Below, one piece after another: positions 27,757 to 36,822 of a stretch of 64,000 bases of DNA. The notes under the pieces are model-generated. The model searched no databases, was not told the DNA's origin, and saw only the letters and a program-made list of their open reading frames with translations. Positions within the stretch are counted from its first letter, which is position 1. Each line of letters opens with the position of its first letter. The DNA comes from Bin5 sp022821545 (GTDB taxonomy: Bacteria > Chloroflexota > Anaerolineae > Caldilineales > Caldilineaceae), in the NCBI GenBank assembly GCA_963664085.2, contig CAXXLO010000002.1:4278001-4342000 (forward strand). The letters run 5' to 3'. Made by a program: the position numbers and the translations under genes.

Positions 27757-28854
27757 TTAGCGGATCGGGGGCGCGTACAGGATGCCGCCGTCGGTGTAGA
27801 GGCTGTTCAGACCGCGGGGCAGGTCGAAGACCGTCTCCGGCCCGAGATTACGGTCGTAAATTTCGGCGTAGTTGCCAAGTTGCTTGATCACGTCGACGAA
27901 GCAGCCGGCGTTGGAGAGACCGATCTTGGCGCAGAAGTCACCTTCCAGACCCAGCAGTTTACGAATGTTGGGGTCGTTGCTGTCCATGTAGCTGTCGACG
28001 TTCTGGGAGGTAATGCCGTGCTCTTCAGCCAGCATGGTGGAGTAGACGACCCAGTTGACAATGTCGAACCACTGATCGTCGCCATGGCGGACGGCCGGAC
28101 CCAGAGGCTCCTTGGAGAGGGTCACGTTGATGATAACGTGGTCCCCGGGGACGGTGAGCGTGGTCTGGCGGGAGACGAGGCTGGACTTGTCGGTGGTGAC
28201 GGCGTCGCAGCGGCCTTCGTCGTATGCATTGAAGGACTGGTCGAAATCTTCAAAAACGACGGCTTCGTAGTCAACACCTGCCGCGGCGAACTGATCGGCG
28301 AGGTTAAGCTCGGTGGTCGTTCCGGTCACGACGCAGACTGACGCGCCCTGCAGGTCCTGCAGTGTTGCAACGCCGCTCTCCTTGCGCACCATCAGACCCT
28401 GGCCGTCGTAGAAGGTGGTGGGGCCGAAGTTCATGCCCAGATCGGTGTCGCGAGACATCGTCCAGGTGGTGTTGCGAATGATGACGTCGCCCTCACCGCT
28501 GGAGAGAATGGTAAAGCGCTCTTTGGCGGTAGCAGGCCGTACTTCGAGGGCATTGGCGTCGCCAAAGATGGCCGCAGCGATGGCGCGGCAATAGTCGACG
28601 TCAAAGCCGGAGAAGTTGCCTTCCGAGTCCAGGAATCCAAACCCTGGAAGCTGAGCATTGCCGATGCAGACCAGTTTGCCGCGTTCCTGCACGATGCTGA
28701 GTGTGGACTGCACTTCCTGCATCGCCGGCGCGGCCGCTTCGTCTGACTCGACAACCTCGGGTCCGGCTGCGGGACTCATACATGCGGCTATGATCATGCC
28801 AATGACCATAGACAGAATCATCCCTGCCTTGTTCAATTTCCTCATGCTCTTCAT
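27757..28854 (-). CDS. aapJ: General L-amino-acid ABC transporter substrate-binding lipoprotein
   Basis: A 365-residue family 3 binding protein with a lipoprotein signal (MIIAACMSP, Cys about residue 25). Diagnostic stretches are LVCIGNAQLPGFGFLDSEGN, FSGFDVDYCRAIAAAIFGD, and DVIIRNTTWTMSRDTDLGMN, which closely follow the AapJ/BztA subfamily that binds several L-amino acids. Its ribosome site AAGGAGCG is strong. It is the first gene of the aap operon, after an extended -10 promoter. Confidence 0.94.
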   Translation of the reverse strand: MKSMRKLNKAGMILSMVIGMIIAACMSPAAGPEVVESDEAAAPAMQEVQSTLSIVQERGKLVCIGNAQLPGFGFLDSEGNFSGFDVDYCRAIAAAIFGDANALEVRPATAKERFTILSSGEGDVIIRNTTWTMSRDTDLGMNFGPTTFYDGQGLMVRKESGVATLQDLQGASVCVVTGTTTELNLADQFAAAGVDYEAVVFEDFDQSFNAYDEGRCDAVTTDKSSLVSRQTTLTVPGDHVIINVTLSKEPLGPAVRHGDDQWFDIVNWVVYSTMLAEEHGITSQNVDSYMDSNDPNIRKLLGLEGDFCAKIGLSNAGCFVDVIKQLGNYAEIYDRNLGPETVFDLPRGLNSLYTDGGILYAPPIR

Positions 28855-28940
28855 TGTGCGCTCCTTGAAATGGATGGTGGAAATGGAAACGGACTACAGT
28901 GACCCGTTAAGTGGTGACGGGCCAGGGAACGTTGTAACCG

Positions 28941-28949
28941 ATCATAGCA
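28941..28949 (-). promoter_or_regulatory. Extended -10 promoter for aapJQMP
   Basis: The minus strand reads TGC-TATGAT, an extended -10 element, about 87 bp before the aapJ ATG. No good -35 hexamer is seen 16-19 bp upstream, as is common for extended -10 promoters. Confidence 0.45.
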
Positions 28950-29457
28950 GCTTTGCCCTCATGCCCGTTGCATGCTGAATTCGGCCCATCGTCCCTGCAG
29001 AAAGGGCTGTGAGGGAACCTCAGTAATAAAGTATAATACATGTCCGGCAACGCAACAACAGAGTCAGATAAGTGGGAAATGGATTCTGTAGCGTTGGCTG
29101 CCGTTCCCAGCGCGGTACTCTGCTTTCCTCTTTCATGATCTGTGCAACTTACTTTTGTGGGACAAGGCTGCGAACTGGCAGTTCAATCTGGGAATGCCTA
29201 TCCGCAAGACCGAAACAGTTGCCGGTGTGGACTCTCAGGCAGCGATTCCGGACTTTGCCGATTGCTCTATCAGGACCTGTCCGTGGTCCGGCGTTCCAGC
29301 GGGGGAGGCTTCGCTGACATCTTATGACGGCGAGGTTGGCGGATTCTGTAATCCAGGGTACAGAAGAAGATGAGAGGACAGCCTTCTTTCCCCTCATCCA
29401 CTGTCTCAGTTTGAAGCAGGCTGTGTCGATCTACACACAGTGAATGACTGTCTGCTT

Positions 29458-29486
29458 TTGGGCATACATTGGCGGTGGGATATAAT
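29458..29486 (+). promoter_or_regulatory. Sigma-70-like promoter for the zinc-ribbon gene
   Basis: TTGGGC (29458-29463), a 17-bp spacer and a perfect TATAAT (29481-29486). Transcription would begin roughly 85 bp before the ATG at 29577. Confidence 0.5.
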
Positions 29487-29576
29487 CGTCGAATGCCCGA
29501 TTCTGGAGCCCTGCGATTTGCGCCCCCGGTAGAGACACAGTCCGGAATGGGACCGGCGACCTGACAGGAGAAGCGA

Positions 29577-30152
29577 ATGCTGGCGGAACTGTCCAACACG
29601 ATAGCAACCCTCATTGGAATTCTCGTTGCCCTTTTGGGCGCGTTCCTCTTTGCTTTCTGGATTGCGATGGGCATTTGGACCTTCAATGACATTCGCAGCC
29701 GCACACGGGACTGGCTGGCCATCGTTCTTGCCAGTCTACTGGTGCTTGTTTTTCCTCTTGTCGGACTCGTTCTCTATATGATGATCCGGCCCAGGGAGAC
29801 CCTGGCGGATGTCTTTGACAGGGCGCTGGAAGAAGAGTCCTTGCTGAGGGAATTGGAGGCGACGCTTTCCTGTCACAGTTGCGGACTGCCGGTACAGGAC
29901 AGTTGGAACTTCTGCTCAAACTGTCATAGCCAGTTGCGTTATGCATGTTCCAGCTGCGGCAAAGCGATGCGGCACGAGTGGAGCATCTGCGTCAGCTGCG
30001 GCGCAGACCAGAGCGAGCAGGATCCTCTCGCACGAGATGGACAAAGCAACGCCGGATTCAGAGCCGGCGGCCCGGTTTCGACCGCCACCCAGGAGACCGC
30101 GGCAGGCGCAGCGTCATTCGGACCCGCGCAGGATTCTTCGCAAAGAAGATAG
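29577..30152 (+). CDS. Membrane protein with double zinc ribbon
   Basis: A 191-residue protein with two transmembrane helices (about residues 8-35 and 44-64) and a cytoplasmic or exposed tail with two zinc ribbons: CHSC (about 99) with CSNC, then CSSC with CVSC. All eight cysteines are present. The last 50 residues are low-complexity. Such ribbon domains usually mediate protein-protein or nucleic-acid contacts; the function is unknown. AGGAG precedes the ATG. It is convergent with the thiamine-diphosphate enzyme gene and seems to stand alone. Confidence 0.85.
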   Translation: MLAELSNTIATLIGILVALLGAFLFAFWIAMGIWTFNDIRSRTRDWLAIVLASLLVLVFPLVGLVLYMMIRPRETLADVFDRALEEESLLRELEATLSCHSCGLPVQDSWNFCSNCHSQLRYACSSCGKAMRHEWSICVSCGADQSEQDPLARDGQSNAGFRAGGPVSTATQETAAGAASFGPAQDSSQRR

Positions 30153-30201
30153 TACAGTCCCGGACATTCCAGTAATTGCCCAGACCCGCTTCCCGGACTA
30201 C

Positions 30202-31839
30202 CTAGTTCGCTTTCCTCCGTTCGGTGGGGGCGGACATCTTCGTCCACGGAGCGGGCATCTCTCCAACGGGAACCTCGATCAAGACGGGCATATCGGCGGC
30301 AAAGGCATCGTCCAGGGCATTCCGAAGTTCGCCCGGCGTATGAACGCGGAGTGCATGCGCGCCGAATGATTGGGCAAAGGCGACGAAATCGGGATTGTGC
30401 AGTTCGCTGGCGATGACGCGACCGTCGTAATCCTGCTTCTGCATTCTGAGCACGTTTCCGTAGGCGGAGTCGTTGAAAACGACGGTGACTGTGTTGATGC
30501 CGTGCTGGACCGCGGTCGCCATCTCAGTGGCGGAGAAGAGCAGGCCGCCGTCTCCACTGACGCATAGTACCGGCCGTTCGGGGAAGGCTACTTTAGCGCC
30601 TAGTGCGGCGGGGAAACTCCAGCCCAACGTAACCTGGTAGTTGGAGGTCAGGTAGGTCCGCGGCTGGTAGACCGGCATGGCTTCACGACTAACGTATCCC
30701 ACCTGTGTAATATCCTCGACGTAGATGCCGTCGTCCGGCAAGGCCTCGCGGATGGCGCGCACGAAACTCATCTGCGGCTGGACCGCCTCATATATCGCCT
30801 CCATTTCATCCTGCAGGGCCAGCATTTCGACCCGGCGGGAGCGCCTTTCGCGATTGTGCGCCGCCAGCGCGGGCAGCAGCGCTTGCAAGGCGTCGCGACT
30901 GTCCGCTACAAGAGAGACCTCGGGCGGTTCGAAACGATCGTGCTCCTCAGGGTCGATGTCTACGCGAATGAGACGCAGCTTGCCCGGCTTTCCCCAACGC
31001 ATCATCGGGGTGGACAGGCGAGAGCCCACGGAAATGGCGACGTCGGCCTGCACCCACAGCCGCCGGCCCGGGCCGAGTGAGTGGCTGAAGGGGTGGCGGC
31101 TGGAGAGGATGCCGCGACCGGAAGCGCTGGCGATGACAGGGGCTTGCAGGGTCTCTGACAGTGTGCGAATCTCCTCGGTCGCGTCGACGGCGCCGCCCCC
31201 CACGAAAATAACCGGGTTCCGCGCCCCGGCAAGGAGGCGGGCTGCATCAGAGACCGCCCCACTGTCAACGGGCGGCCGGTTCAAGGCCAGAGGCACATGT
31301 TCGTCCTCGAACTCGGCCTGGCGGGAAAAGACGTTGAGCGGCACTTCGAGACCAACGGGACGCGGGCGGTCGGAGCGCATAGCGCTGAGCGCCTCCGCTA
31401 GCAACCGGGACACGTCGGCGGGGCTTTCGACTCGGCGGGCCCACTTGGTCAGTGAGCGCAGGATTCCGAGCTGGTCGGGGATTTCGTGAAGCATACCGTA
31501 ACCGCGGCCTATGTGGTCGCTGTGGAGCTGGCCCGTCAGACACAGGACCGGCGCATTGGTGGCGTACGCGGTGGAGAGGGCGGCGGCGGCATTGAGGAAG
31601 CCGGGACCCGGCACGACGACGTAGACGCCGGTCTTGCCGGAGGCGAGCGCGTAGCCGAGAGCCATGTAGGCGGCGCCCTGCTCGTGGCGTGTGTGGATCA
31701 CGCGCATACGGTCCCGGGCGTCGTAGACGGCGGTGTAGAAGTGGTCGTTCTGTACGCCGGGCAGCCCGAAAATCGTGTCGATTCCGTGTGAGAGAAGGCC
31801 GTTGACGAGCGCTTCGCCGCCGGTACGTGTGGTGGTCAT
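30202..31839 (-). CDS. Thiamine-diphosphate-dependent enzyme, acetolactate-synthase-like
   Basis: A 545-residue protein with the three domains of the acetolactate synthase/benzoylformate decarboxylase superfamily. The activating Glu is in VIHTRHEQGAAYMALG (near residue 51), and the diphosphate-binding motif starts at GDGGLLFSATEMA and ends at the Asn of VVFNDSAYGN. No small regulatory subunit gene is nearby, so biosynthetic IlvB is unlikely; a catabolic decarboxylase or lyase is more probable. It starts 24 bp after an enolase-superfamily gene on the same strand, which points to a shared sugar-acid pathway. Confidence 0.92.
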   Translation of the reverse strand: MTTTRTGGEALVNGLLSHGIDTIFGLPGVQNDHFYTAVYDARDRMRVIHTRHEQGAAYMALGYALASGKTGVYVVVPGPGFLNAAAALSTAYATNAPVLCLTGQLHSDHIGRGYGMLHEIPDQLGILRSLTKWARRVESPADVSRLLAEALSAMRSDRPRPVGLEVPLNVFSRQAEFEDEHVPLALNRPPVDSGAVSDAARLLAGARNPVIFVGGGAVDATEEIRTLSETLQAPVIASASGRGILSSRHPFSHSLGPGRRLWVQADVAISVGSRLSTPMMRWGKPGKLRLIRVDIDPEEHDRFEPPEVSLVADSRDALQALLPALAAHNRERRSRRVEMLALQDEMEAIYEAVQPQMSFVRAIREALPDDGIYVEDITQVGYVSREAMPVYQPRTYLTSNYQVTLGWSFPAALGAKVAFPERPVLCVSGDGGLLFSATEMATAVQHGINTVTVVFNDSAYGNVLRMQKQDYDGRVIASELHNPDFVAFAQSFGAHALRVHTPGELRNALDDAFAADMPVLIEVPVGEMPAPWTKMSAPTERRKAN

Positions 31840-31863
31840 TGGGTCGGCTCCGGGCGGCTGGGG

Positions 31864-32979
31864 TTAGTGAGCAACTGAACCGTCGGCGTGATAGCTGCCG
31901 GTGATCTTCTTGGGCTGATAGGGGTACTTTTCCAGTTTGCTTTCGTCAATGTGAAGTCCAATGCCGGGACGGTCCGAAACCATGAAGTATCCGCCCTGAC
32001 GCTCGACCGGCGTGTCTACGATTTCGTTGAATGCGTCGGCGGTGGGATGGCTTTCCATCAGCACGTAGTTGGGGATCGCCGCGTCAAGCTGGCAGAAGGC
32101 GGCGATGTTGACCGGGCTGCCCATTAGGTGGGGAAAGATGCCGACGAATGCGGACTCGGCGATGGCCGCGATCTTTTTGACCTGGGTGAAGCCGCCTGCG
32201 AGGGAGAGGTCCGGGCGGATGAGGCTGACGATCTTTCGGTCGATGAGATCTTTGAACTGGAAGATGTTGTAGAAGCGTTCACCGGTGGCCATGGGCAGAG
32301 GAACGGTCTTCGCAATGTAATCCATGGACTCCAGGCTTTCCGGGGCGAGCGGGTCCTCGTAGTAAAGAATGCGGAAGGGCAGCAGTTCGCGGGCGAGGAT
32401 GATTGCCTCCTCGGGCCGAAGATTGCGGTGGATCTCGAGACCGAGATCGATGTTGTAACCGACGGCGTCGCGCACTGCCGCGACCAGTGCGACGGCCTCG
32501 CCGATCACCTGAGAGGCCGTCTTACCTTCGAAACCGGGCAGAAAAGGGGACATGCGAAGGGAAACGTAGCCGGCCCCGACCTGCTCTTGAGCGCTGGCCG
32601 CGCACGCCTCGACCGTTGCCCCGACTACGTTTGCGAAGACCTTGATCCTGTCGCGAACGCGGCCCCCCAACAACTGATGGACCGGCTGACCCGCGGCCTG
32701 GCGGGCGATGTCCCAGAGCGCGATGTCGATAGCGCTCAGGGCGGCGCTGAGCGCGGCGCCCATAAAGTGGGCATCGCGGCTGACGGTCTGGTAATGGTGT
32801 TCAATGCGCGCGGCGTCCTTGCCAGTGAAGTAATCGCTAAGTTCAAGGATGGCGCGATTCACGACACCGTGATGCGCCCAGAGGCCGGCCTCGCCGTTGC
32901 CGACCAGGCCCTGGTCTGTGTAGACGCGCATGAGAAGAAATCTGTCTACCAGAAAGGGTGTAATCTTCTCAATCTTCAT
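31864..32979 (-). CDS. Mandelate racemase/enolase superfamily dehydratase
   Basis: A 371-residue enzyme with the N-terminal capping domain and TIM barrel of the superfamily. Likely Mg ligands are E182, E208 (YYEDP) and E234 (ATGERF), with a barrel His at H284. Where many members have a Lys-x-Lys base there is R142-M-S, so it probably resembles sugar-acid dehydratases more than racemases. ATG 32979 has GGGGGAG upstream; longer starts add unrelated sequence. Its neighbours are a beta-propeller protein and a thiamine-diphosphate enzyme. Confidence 0.92.
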   Translation of the reverse strand: MKIEKITPFLVDRFLLMRVYTDQGLVGNGEAGLWAHHGVVNRAILELSDYFTGKDAARIEHHYQTVSRDAHFMGAALSAALSAIDIALWDIARQAAGQPVHQLLGGRVRDRIKVFANVVGATVEACAASAQEQVGAGYVSLRMSPFLPGFEGKTASQVIGEAVALVAAVRDAVGYNIDLGLEIHRNLRPEEAIILARELLPFRILYYEDPLAPESLESMDYIAKTVPLPMATGERFYNIFQFKDLIDRKIVSLIRPDLSLAGGFTQVKKIAAIAESAFVGIFPHLMGSPVNIAAFCQLDAAIPNYVLMESHPTADAFNEIVDTPVERQGGYFMVSDRPGIGLHIDESKLEKYPYQPKKITGSYHADGSVAH

Positions 32980-33086
32980 CGAGGGCTCCCCCATTTGACA
33001 GCGGATCGTTGCAGGCGAAAGTCCTGGGTCCCACGCGTCATCGGGCTTCAACCCGATAGAGGTGGCTGCGGCCTGACTGGGCTGAA

Positions 33087-34226
33087 TTATACAGGATGCG
33101 GCTGCCGTCCAGGCTCCACAGACAGTGGGGATGCGTGCCGCGATGGGAGTTGTGATCGCAGTGGGGGCCCGAACGCAGCGATGTGGTCAACTTTCTGCTT
33201 TTTCAGATCGACGAGGACCACGCCTTCTCTGTCCCACGTGGTGATCTTGCTGCCGTCGGGGCTTGCGATGGGATGGCCGCCCAGGGGTTGGTCGATGACA
33301 ACCTCCTTGCCGCTGCCGTCGAAATCAATCATGTAGAGCCGTGGTTCGTCCTGCTGACCCTCGTCGGTATGAATGCGATAGCCGGAGTAGAGGACTTTTT
33401 TGCCTCCGGCGGTCCAGCTGTGGTGATGACCGAAAAAGGTCAACCAGCGGCGTTCGCTTCCGTCGCGGCTGACAATGTAGATACTGCGGCGATTAGGGCT
33501 CTTCCAGGGCGAAAGGTCGTCGGGCGTGGACTTTATCCACATGGCAACCAGCATGTGCTGGGCATCGGGTGTCCACTTGGTATTTCCAACGGTCATCTGA
33601 TCGATATTGAAAAGATCGTTGTTCGGCGTCATCTCGTAGAGTGATTCGGTGGAGGCGATGAGCGTCGGACCGCCTCCCTCCTGAGAGTTGGAACTGATTT
33701 CGGAGGGCATGGTGTAGACGCCTCTGGGCAGATCGGTGCGAATGTCATTCGTGGTCCAGCTCAGGAGTTTGCCGTCCGGGCTGATCTGGCGGATTCCTCC
33801 TTGCATGCTGCGCAGGACTCTGCCGCCTTGCTCGCCCAGGCGCGACCACTCGGCGTCGACGACGCTTACCTCCTCGGGCCCAGTGTAGAAGAAGACTTCA
33901 CATCTGGTCGGATGCCAGACGGGAAAGGCGCCGGTGTGGGTGTTGTAAAATGCGTTCCCGGCCAGCAAGCGCAACTCGTACGTCTCCAGGTCCATCAGAT
34001 AGAGCTGGCCTTTGCATGTGGCAAGGGTATCGCGGTGGACGGCAGTTATGTCTTTGGGGTTTGCCGCGGAGAAGACCATGTAACGACCGTCGGGCGACCA
34101 GGGGGAAATGTCGTAGTAGGTATGCACATCTGCCATGGGGCTGCTGGTCAACTGCTCTATGGTTCGGCCTGTGTGCTGGTCGACGTAGGTGCTGCGTTCA
34201 GGTTGGCTTCTGTGATGTGAGGTCAT
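33087..34226 (-). CDS. TolB-like beta-propeller protein, oligogalacturonide-lyase-like
   Basis: A 379-residue protein with WD40/PD40-type blades: YDISPWSPDGRYMVFSAA, GGIRQISPDGKLLSWTT and HPIASPDGSKITTWD. The His-rich stretch HTGAFPVWHP and FFGHHHSWTAGGKKVLYSGY resemble the metal site of oligogalacturonide lyases, which break pectin-derived disaccharides; I rate that as likely but not certain. No signal peptide is seen after ATG 34226, so it should be cytosolic. It shares its strand with an enolase-superfamily gene, which would suit uronate breakdown. Confidence 0.8.
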   Translation of the reverse strand: MTSHHRSQPERSTYVDQHTGRTIEQLTSSPMADVHTYYDISPWSPDGRYMVFSAANPKDITAVHRDTLATCKGQLYLMDLETYELRLLAGNAFYNTHTGAFPVWHPTRCEVFFYTGPEEVSVVDAEWSRLGEQGGRVLRSMQGGIRQISPDGKLLSWTTNDIRTDLPRGVYTMPSEISSNSQEGGGPTLIASTESLYEMTPNNDLFNIDQMTVGNTKWTPDAQHMLVAMWIKSTPDDLSPWKSPNRRSIYIVSRDGSERRWLTFFGHHHSWTAGGKKVLYSGYRIHTDEGQQDEPRLYMIDFDGSGKEVVIDQPLGGHPIASPDGSKITTWDREGVVLVDLKKQKVDHIAAFGPPLRSQLPSRHASPLSVEPGRQPHPV

Positions 34227-34338
34227 TTCATTGGTCCTCGGATGGAGCTGGGAGCGCCGCATCGGGCAGACACAGCGGAAGGCGGTGGGCCTGGAGCCGC
34301 CCGCGCTGAAGGGCGCCACAGGGGCTGCACGCAAATTG

Positions 34339-34373
34339 GGCGGGGCGTCTCCGTATCGGGAGAACGCCCCGCC
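34339..34373 (-). terminator. Strong GC-rich hairpin after the binding-protein gene
   Basis: GGCGGGGCGTCTCC (34339-34352) pairs with GGAGAACGCCCCGCC (34359-34373), one bulged base, with a six-base loop. On the minus strand a weak CAATTTG follows. It lies 85 bp after the stop of the 34458-36494 gene and before the propeller gene, as seen in the importer operons. Confidence 0.65.
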
Positions 34374-34457
34374 AAAAGATCAAAGCTGACTGTCTCCGGA
34401 TCCTGGGAGTCAGGAATCCGGCGCCTCTTCCCGGATTTCGCAGAGGCGGCAGCCTAC

Positions 34458-36494
34458 CTAACTCTGGCTCTCAGGATCGTCCCAGTAGAATGTATGCACC
34501 TGCACAAGGCCCCCGTGTGAGGTCGGGTTGCTGAGCGGATACACATATTCGGGATCGAGCCCGCGCAGGCCGTCGAGCACGATAAGCGGATTCGGGATCT
34601 GGCCCAGGTAGCCGATCTGCGGCAGCTCCTCTGCCCAGACGTCCAGGATCTGGAAGAACAGCTCGTTTCGGCGGGCTTCGTCCGGTTCAACCAGGATCTC
34701 GTCCCACAAGCCCCACATAGTGCGGATCCAGTGGCCTTCCGGCGGCTCTTCAGCCACAGGGTGAGAGGGGTCCAAACGCCAGCGGCCCCAGGCTTCGCCC
34801 CAAGGCCGGTCGAGGCCCGTGCCGAGGAAGAAAGCGGGGTCAACCAGGGGCAGGAGGGAGCGTCCGCTGCCCCAGAAGGCTGCGTCGATCTCGTTCGCGC
34901 CCCAGTGCTCTTCATAAAGAGATCGCTCAATCCCCTTGTAGGTTGCCTTGATGCCGACGTCCGCCAGGTAGCTGATGATGATTTGGACGGCGTCCTCGTC
35001 GGGCGAGCCGGGTTGCGCAGTCCCTTCAACAACGAAGCTGATCGTCTCTCCGCTGCCGTCGGGGTAGACGCGGAATCCGTCGCTGTCCCTTTCGGCGTAG
35101 CCTGCCTCATCGAGAAGCAGATTCGCTTGATCGGGGTCGTAGTCGATGTGGGCGTTGGCCTGTTTTGGATACGACTGCGGCGACTGTTCCAGCGGGCTGT
35201 ACTGGCGCGGCGTGTAGAGTCCTTCGAAGGCCAGTTCGTTGAGCGTGTCACGGTCCACCGCGAGAGACATGGCAATGCGCACGTCGCGGTTCTGGAAGAA
35301 CTGCCGCAGACGCGGCTTCTGTACGGTCTGGTTCGGCGTCAGGCAGACGTGCTGATCGCCGGCGCCCAGTTGGACTCGATAGCCGCCGTTGTCTTCATTT
35401 TCCTTGTACAGCGTAAAATTGGCTGCGCTGACGTGGCGTTGTTGGAAGTCGACTTCGCCGTTGATGATGCGCAGGTCGAAGACGTCGTTGGTATCGAAGA
35501 GCCGGTGCCGGATTGTGTCGATATAGGGCATCTGGTTCCCTTCCGGGTCCACTTGCCAGAAATAGGGATTCCGCTCCATCAGGAAGAGTTCTTCGGACAG
35601 GGGGTTCTTCGCCGACCAGGAATACAGACTGGGAAGTTCCGGATTGAGATACCACCAGTTGCGGTCGGAGAAGAGGGCTGTCCAGGTATCGAAGCCACTT
35701 TCCTCCACCGCAGCTTCAAGCGCCTCTTTGTCTTCAGCCGTCTCCATATGAAACTGGGAGAGATAGTGATGCGGGACGAACAGGTCTCTTGTCAATGGGG
35801 CGACGCGGTCGAGGAACATCGGGTTCGGATGGGCGAAGGTAAAGACGACGGTATGTTTGTCGGGAAACTCCATCGTCATGGGTGTACGCTCGGGGCCTGT
35901 CACCCAGTGCCGCCCAATGGCCGGCGTAATGTCCTTGTTGAGCATGACATTTTCGTGCCACCAGGCGAAATTGTCGGAGTCGAAGGCTGCGCCGTCCGAC
36001 CACTTCATTCCTTCGCGCAGGTGGAAGGTCCAAACGGTTGCGTCTTCGTTGTTTTCCCACGACTCGGCGATGTTGGGGCGCAGTGAAAGCTCAGGCGTAT
36101 ACCAGGTCAACCCCTGGCGGGCGAGCTTGGTGGGACCCCAGCGATCGGAAACGCCCTTAAAGCCGCGCCGCATCACGCCGCCATAGTTGCCAATGCCTTC
36201 CATGCCTTCGAGGACGAGAGGGTTGGCGGGAAGCCGCTCATCGATCGGGGGCAGAGCTCCGTCCGCGACCATTTCGGCCAGCATTGGCGCTTCTCTATAG
36301 CCGCCGGGAGAAGCTGGGGCCTGTGCAGGAGCTTCACTCTCCGCATCGGCTGCCGTTGCCGGCATATCCTCAGCTGCGGGTTCAGCCTCTGCTCCGGCAC
36401 ATGCGGCGGCAACAATCCCGGCTGTGCCTATAGCCCCCAGTTGGAGAAAACGCCTTCTGGAGATGTCGTCGGATCGCAGTTCCATCTTTTTCAT
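34458..36494 (-). CDS. Family 5 (oligopeptide-type) ABC substrate-binding lipoprotein without local permeases
   Basis: A 678-residue family 5 binding protein. MKKMELRSDDISRRRFLQLG carries a twin-arginine motif and GIVAAACAGA the lipobox. The mature part holds family 5 landmarks: AESWENNEDATVWTFHLREG followed by KWSDGAAFDSDNF, and VRIAMSLAVDRDTL. Family 5 proteins bind peptides, nickel or, in several bacteria and archaea, oligosaccharides. No permease or ATPase gene lies near, so it must share one. AAGGAG supports ATG 36494. Its position beside uronate-type enzymes suggests a carbohydrate ligand. Confidence 0.93.
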   Translation of the reverse strand: MKKMELRSDDISRRRFLQLGAIGTAGIVAAACAGAEAEPAAEDMPATAADAESEAPAQAPASPGGYREAPMLAEMVADGALPPIDERLPANPLVLEGMEGIGNYGGVMRRGFKGVSDRWGPTKLARQGLTWYTPELSLRPNIAESWENNEDATVWTFHLREGMKWSDGAAFDSDNFAWWHENVMLNKDITPAIGRHWVTGPERTPMTMEFPDKHTVVFTFAHPNPMFLDRVAPLTRDLFVPHHYLSQFHMETAEDKEALEAAVEESGFDTWTALFSDRNWWYLNPELPSLYSWSAKNPLSEELFLMERNPYFWQVDPEGNQMPYIDTIRHRLFDTNDVFDLRIINGEVDFQQRHVSAANFTLYKENEDNGGYRVQLGAGDQHVCLTPNQTVQKPRLRQFFQNRDVRIAMSLAVDRDTLNELAFEGLYTPRQYSPLEQSPQSYPKQANAHIDYDPDQANLLLDEAGYAERDSDGFRVYPDGSGETISFVVEGTAQPGSPDEDAVQIIISYLADVGIKATYKGIERSLYEEHWGANEIDAAFWGSGRSLLPLVDPAFFLGTGLDRPWGEAWGRWRLDPSHPVAEEPPEGHWIRTMWGLWDEILVEPDEARRNELFFQILDVWAEELPQIGYLGQIPNPLIVLDGLRGLDPEYVYPLSNPTSHGGLVQVHTFYWDDPESQS

Positions 36495-36753
36495 GACAGG
36501 TTCTCCTTTTTCCACTATTTTACGTAGTCAGAGGATTTCGGTAGGCAGCGCAATTTTACTTAACCGCAAGCTTACCGTCAAGGGGCAATCATTGGTGGAT
36601 GCACCCCGGATTTGAGGCGAGTACGACCTGGCGCGACTGTTGTTCCGGCTGCGCGCGCCGCCGGACTGCCGTTGTTCGTGGCTTGAGACGGGAAGCGGGC
36701 GTACCGATTCCGGAGGGAATGCTGGGGATTGACGGGACACCAGGCGAGCGGGC

Positions 36754-36781
36754 TTGACAAATCGGTGCGGGGCTCTATGAT
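36754..36781 (+). promoter_or_regulatory. Sigma-70 promoter for PhyH gene 36823
   Basis: A perfect TTGACA (36754-36759), 16-bp spacer and TATGAT (36776-36781). The transcript would start about 35 bp before the ATG. It lies in the 328-bp divergent gap 36495-36822, in which I see no gene. Confidence 0.72.
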
Positions 36782-36822
36782 TCAGGCAGTAATGGGCGAC
36801 TTGCAATGAGAGGAGAGGCGCA

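Larger units (their letters stand above)
28855..29576. other. 722-bp gap without a recognisable gene
   Basis: No reading frame here has a good ribosome site or family resemblance. It holds the extended -10 promoter of the aap operon at its left end, a promoter for the zinc-ribbon gene at its right end, and a lone TATAAT at 29032-29037 with no good -35 box. A decayed gene or a small RNA cannot be ruled out. Confidence 0.5.

Noticed and set aside
29072..29397. Short open frames in the 28855-29576 gap
   Set aside because: They lack ribosome sites and family resemblance and overlap each other on both strands.
30202..31839. Biosynthetic acetolactate synthase (ilvB)
   Set aside because: No ilvN or other branched-chain genes are near and the context is catabolic; only superfamily membership is supported.
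34731..36086. 451-residue open frame on the plus strand across the family 5 binding protein
   Set aside because: The minus-strand lipoprotein has signal, lipobox and family motifs; the opposite frame has none.
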